Shown piece after piece: positions 19,450-30,885 of a stretch of 64,000 nt of DNA. The notes beneath the pieces are model-generated. The model worked only from the letters and a program-made list of their open reading frames with translations, made no database searches and was not told where the DNA came from. Made by a program: the position numbers and the translations under genes. Origin of the DNA: Prorocentrum cordatum (taxonomy: Eukaryota; Sar; Dinophyceae; Prorocentrales; Prorocentraceae); contig CAUYUJ010016138.1 in the NCBI GenBank assembly GCA_963575745.1, forward strand, positions 1 to 64,000. Direction: 5' to 3'. The first letter of the stretch is position 1. Each line of letters starts with the position of its first letter.

Positions 19450-19665
19450 ATATCTATCTGAATATATATATATATGTGTGTATCTCTCTCTCTCTTTCCC
19501 TTCTTCTCTCTTCTGTCTCCATCTCTCTCTACCGCTCTCTGTCTCTATCGGTTGTTGAGTCTCCTTTTCCCTCCCTCTCTCCCCCACTCTCTCACACTCT
19601 CGCTCTCTCTCTCTCTCTCGCTCTCTCTATCCCCCCCTTGCGCCCCTCTAAAACAAACCACTGGT
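19380..19665. repeat. TATC, TA and TC microsatellites in a gene A intron
   Basis: A (TATC)n run at about 19396-19448, a short TA tract, then TC-rich sequence to about 19630. Confidence 0.95.
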
Positions 19666-19882
19666 CACTCGAAATGCATCGCCACAACGCTGGCAAGGGC
19701 GATCGACGTGGCGTCGGACAGGCCGCTTTCGATCGAACCGCCGTCAACCTGAGCCCATGTGATCTCGCACGCACCCGCGCATAATAAAACATGCGTCCTG
19801 ATGCCGTAGCAGTCGCTCTGAGCCTTCTCGGCGATCAGGAACCCACAGGGCACGTGCATCACCTTGTCGGAAGGGGGGGGGG
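19666..19882 (-). CDS. Gene A internal exon(s)
   Basis: After CGACAAG the minus strand reads VMHVPCGFLIAEKAQSDCYG, then IRTHVLLCAGACEITW and VDGGSIESGLSDATSIALAS, ending MHFE near a TGA. The VPCGFLIAEK...YGIR pattern resembles a short domain seen, from memory, in large multi-copy dinoflagellate proteins. No function is known. A small intron inside is possible. Confidence 0.6.
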
Positions 19883-20825
19883 GGCGGGCGGGCGAGCATG
19901 GTCCACATCGACGACCCCCAAACCAAACATTAACCAGATGTGTTACGACAACTCGGGGCTCGGGACCTAAGGAGCACCTGGCAGCTGTCGCACCGCCCAC
20001 CCCCAACTCCTGTGCCTGCGCAATTCGGGGGCGAGCGATGGCCCATGGGGTCCACGGTGCCACGCGCTAGGTCGAGCTTGCAACCGTCGTGCTACCATGG
20101 TGAACGCAACAACACATAACTAAGGGAACATCTATTCTGGCCACGGCGGGCCCAAGACACGAACGGGCCGCCCGAGCCTTTCTTGAGATGAGAGGGGCTC
20201 TGAGCTCAGCTGCATGGTTGCAACGCGGCACACGATGCGTCCCAAGGAGGGGCCCGAGGACCACAGAGTGAGCAACACGATGGTAGATTGATGCCATCTA
20301 CCCGTATCAAGCCCGACATCGTTCATTATTTCTCTCTCTCTCTCTCTCGCGCTCTCTATCTCTCTCTCTGTTCCTCTCTCCCCCTCTCGCCTTTTCTCTC
20401 CCCCCCATCGCTGTGTGCGTGGTTAGCTCAATACCCCTCTCTCGCTCTTTCCCCCAGCATGCTCTCCCTCTCGCTCTCTCCCCAGCCCGTTCGCATCGCT
20501 CTCTCGCTCTCTCTCGTTATGCCTCTTTCTCTCTACATCGTTCTTCCCACTCCATATATATCTATGTATATATCGTTGCTCTCTCTCTCTCTCTCTATCT
20601 CTTTATCACCCTTTTTCGATCGTACTCTCGGTCGGGCCATCCCGTTCACTGGTTATTCTTATCCCCCCTCTCGCTGTCCCTCTCGAACTCTCTCTCTCTC
20701 TCTCTCTCTTTCGCTCCCTCACTCCTCGTTCTCTCTCGTTCCCGTTTGCCCTCTACCGCTCTCTCTCTCGCTCTCTCTCTCGCTCTATCCCCCTCTCCCT
20801 CCACCGATCTTTATGCATGTGCGTG

Positions 20826-20866
<41 letters not shown>

Positions 20867-21363
20867 CGCTCTCTATCTCTCGTTCTCTCTTCCCCCCCCC
20901 CCCGCTCTCCCTGGTCCAAGGCGGGAACGTCATGTGGGAGGGGCAGACGCGTCGATGGAGGGCATATTGATGGGGGACGTGCCATGTGGAAACTAGGGGA
21001 CCGAATGGGCGAAACAGCTCGCCGCGACGTCTGCCGACCAACGCTGACGAGACCTTGGAGTTGGCATGGACAATCGAACGGCCACCGTCTTCGAGGACTG
21101 CCACCAGCAGCGCCAACCATCTCAGAATAGATGCACATAATGGTGGGCCTCGATATCTATAGACATAAATACATGTAATGTAGTAATGCAAGTATGCCCA
21201 AACGGCACCTGGACACACACGCACACACATATATATATACCTCTCTCTCTCTCTCTCCCCCCCTCTCCCCCTACTCCCCCCTCTCCCAATCAGCCGCGAG
21301 GAACGAAAGGGGGCGCCGAGCGATGACGCCCGCCCAGCCGCCCTGCCCGACCGACGATGGTGG
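19883..21363. other. Gene A intron with TC-rich and TA microsatellites
   Basis: Mostly TC-rich sequence (about 20330-20905 and 21240-21290) and small TA tracts. The Ser/Leu frames over it are artefacts. The TTCTGGCCACGGCGGGCC copy near 20134 matches 15520. Confidence 0.7.
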
Positions 21364-21498
21364 CTGAACGCAGTGGTAGACAGGGAAATCGAACACGGCG
21401 GAGTCGAAGTCCTCGATTGCCTTGAACATGTCTATGAGCTGGGCCATGGTCCTCGGAGTGTCGCCTGGGCCGTGCTTGCCGACGAAGTTCGCCCAATC
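21364..21498 (-). CDS. Gene A internal exon
   Basis: Acceptor GCGAG|GATTGG at 21498. The minus strand reads DWANFVGKHGPGDTPRTMAQ then LIDMFKAIEDFDSAVFDFPV and YHCVQ. Codon use is biased to G/C at third positions, unlike the other frames. Function unknown. Confidence 0.65.
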
Positions 21499-21744
21499 CT
21501 CGCATGGGGCGCGGGGGGAGGAGGGGGGGGCGGGCTGCGAGTCGGGGAAGGGCGCCAGGGAGAGGGTGCACGAAATCTGTCGGCGCAATCGGGGTGCAAA
21601 CCAGCATTGTTTTACAATGTGCGACGATCGCGCGGCGCGACGATGCATGCGCCTGCACGGCACGAGTGCAATGCAACAACGCACCTGACGCATCACCTGT
21701 GCCCTTGCTTGCCCCCCTACTACGAGAGAAAAGCGAGCGTCCTC

Positions 21745-22035
21745 AGCCCTGAACAAGAACATCTCGCGGGAGCCCGCGGCCTGATACCTCGTAGTCGGCA
21801 GCATCGCTTGCTCGTGGCCTCCGTATACGTTCCCCGAGCTGCAGAAGTACAGGTACACATTGGACACCAGGGTCTGCAGCGGCTTCGGCGCATCTAGGGG
21901 GGCGATGGGTCGCGCGGGCGGCAACGTCGCAGCAACTATCATCTGGCCACCGCTGCCATCTCCTTGCTTTATCCCCCACGCAAACAACCGAACCTGCGAC
22001 TGAACGCCCGCGTGGGCAAGCGACACTGGCATGGC
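21745..22035 (-). CDS. Gene A internal exon
   Basis: The minus strand reads SQVRLFAWGIKQGDGSGGQM, IVAATLPPARPIAP and LVSNVYLYFCSSGNVYGGHE, then MFLFRAED. The limits are uncertain. The beta-rich composition suggests a globular domain, not recognised. Confidence 0.5.
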
Positions 22036-22306
22036 TGTGATCGACGACCGACGCACGAATCTACAACGCACACTCTACCCGCCACTCGGACGACGCGCGT
22101 GGAAACGTCGAGGAAGTCATACAAAACATATTGGGTTCGGGCCCGCCCAGAGAACGACACAACGCAACATCAAGCATCAAGTGCAGTATTGGAGTAGGAA
22201 TGCGCTTGGCCTAGACTGGGGTCTGGGCATCCAGAAACACGTGCTTTCATCAACTAGCGCGCACCCGTTGGGACCGACCCCCCCCCTCCCCAGTCCCCGA
22301 GGCTGC

Positions 22307-22508
22307 CTGCAACCCATTCGTCGGCCCAGCCGACGAAGGACTTGAATATGTCGGCGAGCTCCGTCGCCGCTGCCTCCCGCGCCACGTGGTATTGCACGCG
22401 CCCGATCCCGAGCTGCTCCTTTTTCTGGCCCTGCCACGCCCTCAAGAGCTTCGGACCTTCCTCACCAGAGATCCTGCCGATGATGCTGCCGCTGGTGTCC
22501 TGCCGCTG
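22307..22508 (-). CDS. Gene A internal exon, GC donor
   Basis: It starts after CCCCAG (QRQDTSGSIIGRISGEEGPK), contains LLRAWQGQKKEQLGIGRVQY and ELADIFKSFVGWADEWVAG, and ends GGGTTGCAG|GCAGCC. The donor would be GC, a common dinoflagellate form, again with CAG on both sides. Confidence 0.68.
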
Positions 22509-22848
22509 CTGGGGCAAGGATTATTGCTGAGATACGTGGCAGCGTGCAAAATGCTGCTGCTGGGGGGAGCGCGGGCGAGAGGGTTAAGTGGGGTGAGAAT
22601 GGGTGCCTGGTGAAGGTGATGAGGTGCGCCATGAGAACGGCGGAGGTGGTCCAGCCGCACCCTGTCTTCGCCCATGCCCGCATTAGCCAAACCACCTCCG
22701 CCGACCTCCTCTCCCCTCCTTGCGCCCATCCCTCCCAACTCTCTCATCCCCCTCACCCCGCTGCCCCCCCCCGCCTAGCCGCAGCCCCCGCGCTGCAGCC
22801 CCCTCCGACATCCATCCTGTGAGCGGGGGCAGGCTAGAAAGACCGATC

Positions 22849-23007
22849 CTTGATCACGAACGGCTTGTCCTGGCCAAGCAGCGCCACCAACGATTGCTCA
22901 GAGTCGGCCAAGACCTCGATGACCCGCGTCGCGGCGCCCAGCGGGGTCTGGAAGGCGCGGGCGATGCCAGGCACAGCTGACGACTTTCCCGCCGCCCTCG
23001 CCAGATC
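22849..23007 (-). CDS. Gene A internal exon
   Basis: It starts after GACAG (DLARAAGKSSAVPGIARAFQ), continues TPLGAATRVIEVLADSEQSL and VALLGQDKPFVIK, and ends AAG|GATC. The following TAG is in the intron. Helical, unrecognised. The donor would be GA. Confidence 0.7.
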
Positions 23008-23654
23008 CTGTCAAGGGCCAGGCTCAACAACTGCGGCGAAGACGGCCTGCACGCAGAACTGCACACAAAACAACAGGCCAGCGCCCGCTACTCGAGACTG
23101 CCCCCATCCCCCATCCCGAAAGTCAGCGCCGACCTCAGGGACGATGGAGCGCTGGCCCCATGGATGATGGCGTGCTGGCCATGAGATGAAGGGCGGGGTG
23201 GAGGAGGCGGGGAGGGGGGATGCTGGGGCGGTGGGGTGGGTGGGTGGCGGGGTCGTGAGGGTGAGGGGGGGTGGGGGTGGTCGGTGGCGGTGGTGGTGGC
23301 GGGGTGGGTGGGGCGTTGTGGTTGGCGCTGGGGAAGGAGGGCGGGTGGGTAGAGGGTGGGTGGGGGCGGTGGGGAGAGGGGGGGGGGGGGGCTGGGGGTG
23401 TGTGATTGCGTTTTGGGGATGGGCGTTTGTGCTATGCGATTGCAGGCGCAACGCAATGGCCCCGATAGGGGCACTCCGACGAAAGGGGCGCCCTCTCGAA
23501 CCAAATGGGCACGTGTCCCTCGGCTCTCCCGCCCAAGAGGAAGACGCCTGCTCCAGCAACATCGGCGACCATGCTTCTGGTGCAAGTGCCATCCCGCAAC
23601 AGCCGCGCAGCCCCGCGCCCCGACGGGTGAGCAACGAACAGGCGGGCGGCAATC

Positions 23655-23852
23655 CTTCACGAACTGCTTCATCTTCTGCGCCCCCTTCTGCGCGACCGAC
23701 CTCTGCGAAGACTTCCTTGCCTGAAGTTCCTGCTTGACGCTCGAGACCACCCCCCCGATCGCCTTCTTGAAGCCCTTGCTGAAGCTGCTGATGGCGTCAT
23801 CGGCCCTGTTCTGCATGACCTCCAGCTGCTCGAAGAGCTTCTTCGAGGACAC
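23655..23852 (-). CDS. Gene A internal exon
   Basis: It starts after CCCGAG (VSSKKLFEQLEVMQNRADDA), continues ISSFSKGFKKAIGGVVSSVK and QKGAQKMKQFVK, and ends GTGAAG|GATT, a GA donor. Amphipathic and probably helical. A different open frame continues beyond the end (AARLFVAHPSGRG), so a later donor or a frameshift cannot be ruled out. Confidence 0.68.
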
Positions 23853-24159
23853 CTCGGGGGCGGGGGGCGGGCGCACTGGCGAGGGGAAGCAGTCGACGGC
23901 GAGGGCGGGGGGAGCGCGGCGTTCGGAGGCGGGTGGGCAGGGGGGGGAGCGGGGAGTGGGGAAGGGCGGCGACAGAGAGGGGGGTCGCGTGCGTGGAAAG
24001 GGCGAAGGGAGGAAACCCGAGCGAGGGCCGATGCAAGTCAGACAAGTCAGCACACGCAGCGCCGAATGCAAAGTGAAGCAGCCACCCCCATCAAATGATG
24101 CAACGAAGCCGAAGACACGCCAACCGCAGACCGCGTCATACTTCACACACATACTTCAC

Positions 24160-24307
24160 ACACATGGCAAGCGCCTCCGCGGCCGCCAGCTGCGCCGTCA
24201 CCATGGAGTCGCTGATCGGGCGGAGGTACTGGGCATTCATGGGCAACTGCTTCTTGTTCGCAGCGCACCACTTGAAGAACTTGTCAATGCTACACTCGCG
24301 CGCCTCC
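24160..24307 (-). CDS. Gene A internal exon
   Basis: It starts after GGGCAG. Reads REARECSIDKFFKWCAANKK, QLPMNAQYLRPISDSMVTAQ and LAAAEALAMCVK. A tandem CATACTTCACACA pair (+ strand) lies at its 3' boundary, so the exact donor is ambiguous. Function unknown. Confidence 0.68.
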
Positions 24308-24334
24308 CTGCCCATATATTATGCATAACAAGAA

Positions 24335-24777
24335 TTGACAATCGTTGTACGTGCAATATTGTCTCTCTTCTCTGTCGGTACACCTCTGTATGTATATAGA
24401 TATACGCATGTATTCATGTTTATCACTCGTTTCCCTCTTTCTCTTCAACGTTATACCTATCTCTATGTACCTCCCTCTCGCTCGTCTCCTCATCTGCATC
24501 TCCCTCTCTCTCTCTCGCTCTCCCTCTCGCTCTTCCTGTCCACGTCCAGGCATGTAGTTGCGCACATCTAAGCACATGCATGCGCATGTAATGTGAACGA
24601 CTGTGCATCGTTGTGTACCTCTCCCTCTCTCTGTGCTGAGCTTCTCTCCATATCCATGTACGAACGCGCATGTATTTGCGAACCGTACGCGTATGTAAAT
24701 GAGTGTATGGGTGTATGGCCCATGGCTATGCATAGTACATGCGCTCGGTCCTGGTCTGAGTCCCCGCTTCGCGCCCT

Positions 24778-24825
<48 letters not shown>

Positions 24826-25390
24826 ATCTCTTTCTCTCTATCTCTCTCTCTCCCTCCCGCTCTCACTCTCTTCTCCCTCTATCTCTCTCTCTCGCTCTGC
24901 CCCTCGGCCATTCCCCATGGCCAGCGCTCCTACATGAGCATAACCTTGCGCGTGCGCACATAAGCCACGCGCTCGCGCGCGTGCACGGCCGGATTGGCCG
25001 TCCCGAGCCCGCGAGCATATTGGCCCAATTCTGGTGTCACCAAGGCATCGGGCGACCAACTACAGGGGCTGAAGTGAAGGGAACGGCCCCCGCACCGAGG
25101 AGCGATGGAGTGAACGGGGGGGCAGGCGATGAGGATGACATAATGGAATGATGACGGTTATGGTGATGGTGATTACGATGATGATGATGATGGTAATGAT
25201 GATGATGATGCTGATGATGGTGGTGATGATGATGAAGATGACGATGATGATGTTGATGATGATGATGCTGACGACGATGCTGATGACGGTGACGACGATG
25301 ATGATGCTGATGGTGATGATACTGATGATGATGATGGTGATGATGATGATGATGCTGATGCTGATGATGATGATGATGATAACGGTGTCG
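24335..25390. repeat. TC, and GAT microsatellites in a gene A intron
   Basis: TC runs at about 24505-24540 and 24780-24900, and GATGAT units from about 25150 to 25385. Intervening sequence (24560-24770, 24910-25130) has no supported exon. Confidence 0.9.
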
Positions 25391-25623
25391 ATGGCGATGG
25401 GGATGTTGCACGGCGCCCCTAAACATCTCTGCATGTATGTTTGAATGTACGTATATATTTGTGTATACACATATGTATGTGCATACCTCACATCTACAAC
25501 ACACCACTACCCACCCAACATCTACAAGCGCATCCACCATGCACCACCCACCCACCCCCACAGCCACCAACAACCCCTTCCCCGCGATCCCGCCTTCTGG
25601 AGGCGTCCAGGGTCTCTGGCTAG

Positions 25624-25698
25624 CTGCTCGTCGCCGTACGCCTCGTCGATGAACTTTGCGTTCTTGTAGTCGACGCTCTTGCTGCCATCCATGCACTC
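25624..25698 (-). CDS. Gene A internal exon
   Basis: It starts after CCCCAG. Reads ECMDGSKSVDYKNAKFIDEA then YGDEQ, possibly a little further. Short but with a clear coding pattern. Confidence 0.6.
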
Positions 25699-25834
25699 CT
25701 GGGGCGCCGCGCGGGGGCGGGAGGGGGGGAGCGGGAGGTGATGATGCCACAGGGTGGGCCCGATCGTGGCAGGCTGCTTGCGCAGCAGGGCGAATAGACA
25801 GGGACTGTGACGGGCGACAGTGGGGGGGCAGGGG

Positions 25835-26110
25835 GGGGCGAGCTGAAGAGAGGGAGAGAGGCAGACAGGGAGATAGCAAAAGCGAGAGCGAGAGCGAGAG
25901 AGGGAGAGAGAGAGCGAGAGCGATGGAGAGAGAGAGGGGGGGGGGGGGGGAAACAGAGAAATACGGAGGGAGGGAGAGCGAGGGAGAGAGGGGAAAAGGA
26001 CGAGCGAGCGGGAGAGAGACAGCGAGAGAGAGAGGGCGAGAGGAAGAGAGAAAGAGGGATGGGGGAGAGTGAGAGATAATGGGAGGGGGGAGTGAGAGGG
26101 GTGATGAGGG
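25835..26110. repeat. GA-rich microsatellite in a gene A intron
   Basis: GAGAGA with GAGC and GAGG variants and a G12-13 run. Long frames on the minus strand (Ser/Leu/Pro) are artefacts. Confidence 0.92.
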
Positions 26111-26152
26111 GGGAGACACGACAAATGGGGAGAGGGGAAATTGCGAGATGCG

Positions 26153-26780
26153 CTGCCCATCGGGTACTCCAGCGTCGGCAAGAACGCCTGGCTAGGTGAG
26201 CACAACCTCTGGGCAACCACTCCTTTGAGCACGGCGTGATCGATCAGCACGGCGATCCCGCTCGGCAGTTCCCCCCCGCCAAGTGAAGGGACGGACTCGG
26301 TCAGCGCCACCTTCAAATGGGCGAGGTTGCCCTGCAGCTCCTTGTCCAACTTGCCCATCCTGCGCTGCCACTTCGTGAACGAGGCCGTCGCATGACCGAA
26401 GAACTCGCCGCTCGGCGCTGCATCCTCGGACTGGGCGGAGTCGTCCCCACCCGCGCCGTCGTCAGACGCGCTGGCCATATCGACATCGCTGTCGGCCAGC
26501 TGCGGCGACTGGCGTGGCGACGGGCGCGGGTCGCGCCGCTCGGGCGGCCTGCGATCCGACGCGCCAGAGCCGCGGGACACAATCGACTGCGCTGGCGACC
26601 TGGCCCGCGCCGAGGAGGACGCAGCGCCGCGCGGGGACCTGGACCTGGACCGACCTTGGCGCCCCCGCTTGCCCACCAACGCGTGCAGGTTCGCATCGAA
26701 CGTGGACCCGTCGTCGCCATCGGCGTCATCCACCTCGTCTTCCATCGCCCTCAAGTCGCTCTCCTCACTGGAACTACACC
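26153..26780 (-). CDS. Gene A large internal exon with RS-like and acidic region
   Basis: The minus strand reads SSEESDLRAMEDEVDDADGD, then GRQGRSRSRSPRGAASSSAR, an acidic DVDMASASDDGAGGDD part, and a globular-looking GEFFGHATASFTKWQRRMGK followed by LDKELQGNLAHLKVALTES and ends EYPMGS. The first half is predicted disordered; an SR-type stretch often marks nuclear proteins. The upstream limit is uncertain because a GAT/CAT microsatellite (to 27190) follows. Confidence 0.65.
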
Positions 26781-26799
26781 AGGCGCAACACGCACCATT

Positions 26800-27190
26800 C
26801 GCGTCTGAAGTATCCTCACCAGCATACTCACCATCTACATCAGCACCATCATCATCAACACCACCATCATCATAGTCATCGTCATCATCGTCAACATCGT
26901 CATCATCGCCATCATCGTCACATTCCACAGCCCCCTACCATCATCATCGTCGTCGTCATCATCAGCCCTGTCACCATCAACATCAGCACTATCATCATCA
27001 CCAATATCATCATCGTCAGCAGCATCAGCATCATGACCATCACCAGTACCATCATCACCATTACCATCACATCATCATCAGCATCATCATCATCATCATC
27101 ATTATCATCATCAGCATCATCATCATCAGCATCAGCAGCAGCATCAACATCACCCTATTCGCCCCCACCACCCCCATCACCATCACCATC
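26800..27190. repeat. CAT/CATCAC microsatellite in a gene A intron
   Basis: Units of ATC and ACC over about 390 bp. The plus-strand His/Ile/Ser frames are artefacts. Confidence 0.92.
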
Positions 27191-27499
27191 ACCACAACAA
27201 CCTGCACTCATGCACCCGCCCCGCCACCGTTGACACCCCTGCACCCCCGTTTCCTTGAGTTTGTTGTTGTTTTGTGTGTGGGGGGAGCGTGGGCTCGAGA
27301 AACCACGGGCGTCGTTTGGGGTCCCGCTTCTGCCCCGCAGAACGGTGGAACGGGGGCCAGGCGGCCAACTGCGGGCTGGCGGAGGTCGATGAAGCGAGAG
27401 TGGGGAGTCGAGGGGGGGGGGAGGGGGGTGAGGTGGAGGGAGGGGGGGGGCGGTTCATGGCACTGGGGTTAGTGAGACGGCGCGGGCAAAGGGGTCCCG

Positions 27500-27705
27500 A
27501 CGTCCTTGGGCTTCCTCTTGGCATCGTCGCCCATCGTCGCCTGGCGCCCGATCTCGGCCTGGTCCATCCATAGGACGAAGTCCTCGATGCCCACCAAGAC
27601 CCTCGTAGGCTCCGAGGCGGGGCCCTTCTGGTCAGTCTCGCACTTCGAGCTGGGGGACGTGTCGGCAGCCCACTTCCCGAGGGCCTCGCCGACGGGCGCG
27701 GGCGG
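27500..27705 (-). CDS. Gene A internal exon
   Basis: The minus strand reads PAPVGEALGKWAADTSPSSK, CETDQKGPASEPTRVLVGIE and DFVLWMDQAEIGRQATMGDD, then KRKPKDVGT. Boundaries are approximate. Unrecognised. Confidence 0.6.
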
Positions 27706-28019
27706 GCGGGCACGGAGAGACGCAAACACCACGATCTACATACACATGTTTATATAAAAGGGGTGGCGATACGGACAGGGGTGTAGAGAGAACGGTAGAA
27801 AGAGGGAGCGTGTGTGAGAGAGAGGGCGATATTGACGGGGACGGTAGTGGTCGAGAGGTGTATGGATATGGTTTCCACCTGGACACGTGCATAGAGCGGG
27901 GGCGGGTGGGAGGACAGAGCGCATGAGCCATGTGCGAGCACCTTTGCATGCCTGTATACATATATACACATACGTGCGTGCACAATGGGGGGGCAACGTA
28001 TTTGCGTGTGCACATATGT

Positions 28020-28640
28020 GTAACCATTTATACATACATACATGCATATACACATACATACATACATGCATACATACATGCATGCATGAATACATACATA
28101 CATACATACATTCACATACATACACATCCATACATACACACAAACATACATACATACATACATACATGCATACACACATACACACATACACACATACATA
28201 CACACATACATACATACATGTACACACATACGTACACACATGCATACACACATACATACACACACATACATGCATGCATACATACATGCATACACACCTA
28301 CACGCATACATACATACATACGTACACACACATACATATATACATACATACATACATACATACATACATACATACATACACACATACATACACACACATA
28401 CATACATACATACATACATACATACATACATACGTACGTACGTACAAACGTACGTACATACATACACACAAACATACATACATGCATGCATGCATGCATG
28501 CATGCATACATACACACATACACACATCCATCCATCCATCCATCCATCCATCCATCCATCCATCCATCCAACCATCCATACATACATACATACATACATA
28601 CATACATACACACACATACATACATACATATGTGCGCATG
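28020..28640. repeat. TACA/CATC microsatellite
   Basis: ACATAC units with ACATGC variants, and a CATC block at about 28527-28569. Every frame gives Tyr/Thr/His or Cys/Val/Met repeats. These are not genes. Confidence 0.97.
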
Positions 28641-28729
28641 GTGGCAGTGCTTGCAGAGGGGCCGACCTATTAAGACAACTGCGTCGGGCATGTACCTGCC
28701 AGAGCAACGAAGGAACGGGGGGGGGCTGG

Positions 28730-28890
28730 CCAGAACGGGTTGAAGCGCCCCCGTGTCATGCGCCCCTTGGTGGCCCACAGTCGGGCGCGGCGCGGGCGGC
28801 GCCATGCCTCGCGCCCCACGGAAGGAACGCGAACCCAGGTGGGCCAGCCAGGCCCTGCGACACTTACCATAAAACTTGCAACCGCTGGGA
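28730..28890 (-). CDS. Possible gene A exon
   Basis: The minus strand reads [18 protein letters not shown] then [19 protein letters not shown]. It is one of two open frames here, and the choice is weak. Confidence 0.3.
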
Positions 28891-29018
28891 AGGGAAGGGG
28901 GGAGATGAGCGGACGGGGGGCCCAACCCTCTACATGTGCAGCTTCATGATTCGCCGCCACGCCGCCATCGCCATCATAGCTACCATCATCATCGCCATTG
29001 CCATCATCACCACCACGC

Positions 29019-29135
29019 CTGAACGATCCCACTGGTGCTCCACCGCGTAGAACACGGAGAAACGCCCGCAGCCGACGCGGGAATACGCGGCGAACTTGGG
29101 GGCCACGCGGATGACATAGTTCTGACCCGCACGAT
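29019..29135 (-). CDS. Gene A internal exon downstream of the hairpin intron
   Basis: Reads DRAGQNYVIRVAPKFAAYSR then VGCGRFSVFYAVEHQWDRS, ending TTCAG|GCGTGG (GC donor). Strong G/C third-position bias. The first codon is split with the exon ending at 29196. Confidence 0.75.
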
Positions 29136-29195
29136 CTTATCGGATGGCGGCAGCGCGCAACGGCCACTCCGTGGCCGTTGTGCGTTGCCGCCGTC
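29136..29195 (-). other. 60-bp intron that is almost wholly a hairpin
   Basis: Arms 29141-29167 and 29171-29197 (27 nt each, 3-nt loop) pair at 24 of 27 positions. On the minus strand the preceding exon ends ...ETPKL plus G, and the next starts AT then CGTGCGGGT, giving KLDRAGQNYV. Unspliced, both frames meet a stop. The intron starts GA and ends AAG. This fits a hairpin element acting as an intron. Confidence 0.75.
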
Positions 29196-29284
29196 CGAGT
29201 TTCGGGGTTTCAATCGCCCACGGCGACCCGTCGGGCCAAATGAGAAGCAGCACGCTGCCCAGGGCCACGAGCTCAAACGCTGGG
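29196..29284 (-). CDS. Gene A internal exon upstream of the hairpin intron
   Basis: It starts after CCGCAG. Reads PAFELVALGSVLLLIWPDGS then PWAIETPKL. The hydrophobic strand plus WPDG turn suggests a globular domain. Confidence 0.65.
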
Positions 29285-29837
29285 CTGCGGACGCCAAGCG
29301 CCGACACCCAGCCCACGGGGTGCGGGGCCGCTGGAACGCGCCAGCGGCCGCTGCAGCCCCCGCCAGGTCCCAGCGGGAGCTGCGCCACCTCGGGCACCCA
29401 CCAGGCAGCCCTCCACTCGGACACTCCGAGGCGACTGCGGACGCAGCATTGCCACGGGCGCTGCACGACATCCCACCCCGCGGGCGGGGGTGGCGCGCGC
29501 GGAAAACCAACCATGTTTGGCTGCACCATTGCGAGTCCGAACTCGCGCGGTGGCACCATCGCTGCTGCCAACACCACCACCGCCTACACCGCCAGCCCAC
29601 ACCCGAGAATTGCATGGCGAAGCACCGACCCTTCCCCCGCCACTGACCATGCCCGCTGTCAGCGCCACTCACATACATTCACCCACACGCACACATAACC
29701 ACGCACACATACGCAACGTAGACACCACCACCCCAACCACCATCGCCACACCACCCCACCACAACCAACACCACCCCACAACCACCAACCACCCCAGCAC
29801 CCCTCCCACCACCCAGCGCATCACCCATGACAGCGCC

Positions 29838-29945
29838 CCTTCAGCAGACGACCCTGGGAGCCTCTCGCCACCACCTGCGGCAACACTTGCTTAGTGTTTC
29901 TCAGGTGGCCACCGCGGGCATCGATCGACGTCCACTGGCTCATCC
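29838..29945 (-). CDS. Possible gene A exon
   Basis: The minus strand reads SQWTSIDARGGHLRNTKQVL then PQVVARGSQGRLLKGRC. Plausible codon pattern, boundaries unresolved. Confidence 0.35.
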
Positions 29946-30056
29946 AATGCCCCGCTGCACACAGTGGCACCCAGCAGTGCGAACAAGCGACCGCGGACCA
30001 CTGTAGGCACGGGACAGCAGCAGCACTAAGTGTCAACAACAAGGACCCCAGGGTAG

Positions 30057-30222
30057 TACAGTGCCGTTTTTAATACATGCTCCGCGTGCGGACCGTGCAT
30101 TAGAAATAAAGGGTTGATTAACCCATACAAGGACGAGCGTATGTGCTAATTCACTCATACATTAATCGTGCATGAAAAATCCGATATGATTAAAACTCCG
30201 ATGTATTAAAAACTGCACTGTA
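30057..30222. mobile_element. 166-bp MITE with Tc1-like ends (TA-CAGTG)
   Basis: The left end TACAGTGCCGTTTTTAATAC (30057-30078, 22 nt) is matched by the reverse complement of 30201-30222 at 21 positions. TA plus CAGTG at both tips is the pattern of Tc1/mariner-type elements with TA target duplication. The interior is AT-rich against GC-rich flanks and non-coding. It sits between likely gene A exons, so probably in an intron. Confidence 0.85.
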
Positions 30223-30309
30223 GTCTGAACACCGCCTCTCCCATTCCTCTCCCCCTCCTCCCCTACCCCGCGCCCGCCACCGCCGCCGCGCGCTCGGGGG
30301 AAGCACGCG

Positions 30310-30437
30310 GCAGCTGGCGACGATTGCCTCCATCTCGCTGAGCCCGTGCTCCTTCTTGAAATGCTCGATGTAGCGCCACTTCGTCATCATGATGCCTTTG
30401 TGCCCGCGCTGGGTGACCTCCGCGCGGCAGAGCTGCG
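30310..30437 (-). CDS. Gene A internal exon
   Basis: It starts after TTCGCAG. Reads LCRAEVTQRGHKGIMMTKWR then YIEHFKKEHGLSEMEAIVAS and CRV. It resembles, from memory, a helical region following a Cys/His motif in large dinoflagellate multi-copy proteins. Confidence 0.68.
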
Positions 30438-30779
30438 AAACGTGGAAACGCAGATTCAAGGGGTGCTCTTCTGCCTACCCCGCCCTTATCGTGCAGTCAT
30501 CCGCCCCCCCCCCGTCCATCATCTCACCGATGTCCCCCCCCCCAACACCGCCGCCACCCCTCCCAAACTACATGTACCCATCCCTCATCGCATTGCCACT
30601 TCCTCATCTTACCTAAACCCCACCCCCGTCAGCGCCATCATCGCCTTCCCTCTGCGGAACGACCCGCCCTCCTACCCACAACATCGCCGACTGAGCAGGC
30701 GCGCGTGAGCGCAATTGTGCAGTGGGCGCGCGCACCATGCGACAACTGCAAAGCTGCTGCATGCAACGCAATCTGCGCG

Positions 30780-30885
30780 GCGCGGTCGGGCCTGGGAGCG
30801 CTTGTAGATCCTGTCGAACCTGCAGTAGTCGAAACTTCCCCGTGCGAAGCCTCGTCCTTTGGCCTGCCCCGCCCACCATTGCGAA
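30780..30885 (-). CDS. Gene A internal exon
   Basis: It starts after GGGCAG. Reads AKGRGFARGSFDYCRFDRIY then KRSQARP. It falls between the Cys/His exon and the 30437 exon, in the order expected for this family. Confidence 0.58.

Noticed and set aside
19380-19470. Telomere-like repeat
   Set aside because: TATC units differ from TTTAGGG-type telomere repeats.
28020-28707. Long Cys/Val/Met/Tyr and His/Thr/Ile frames on both strands
   Set aside because: Direct translations of a TACA/CATC microsatellite; all frames are open because the repeat has no stop.
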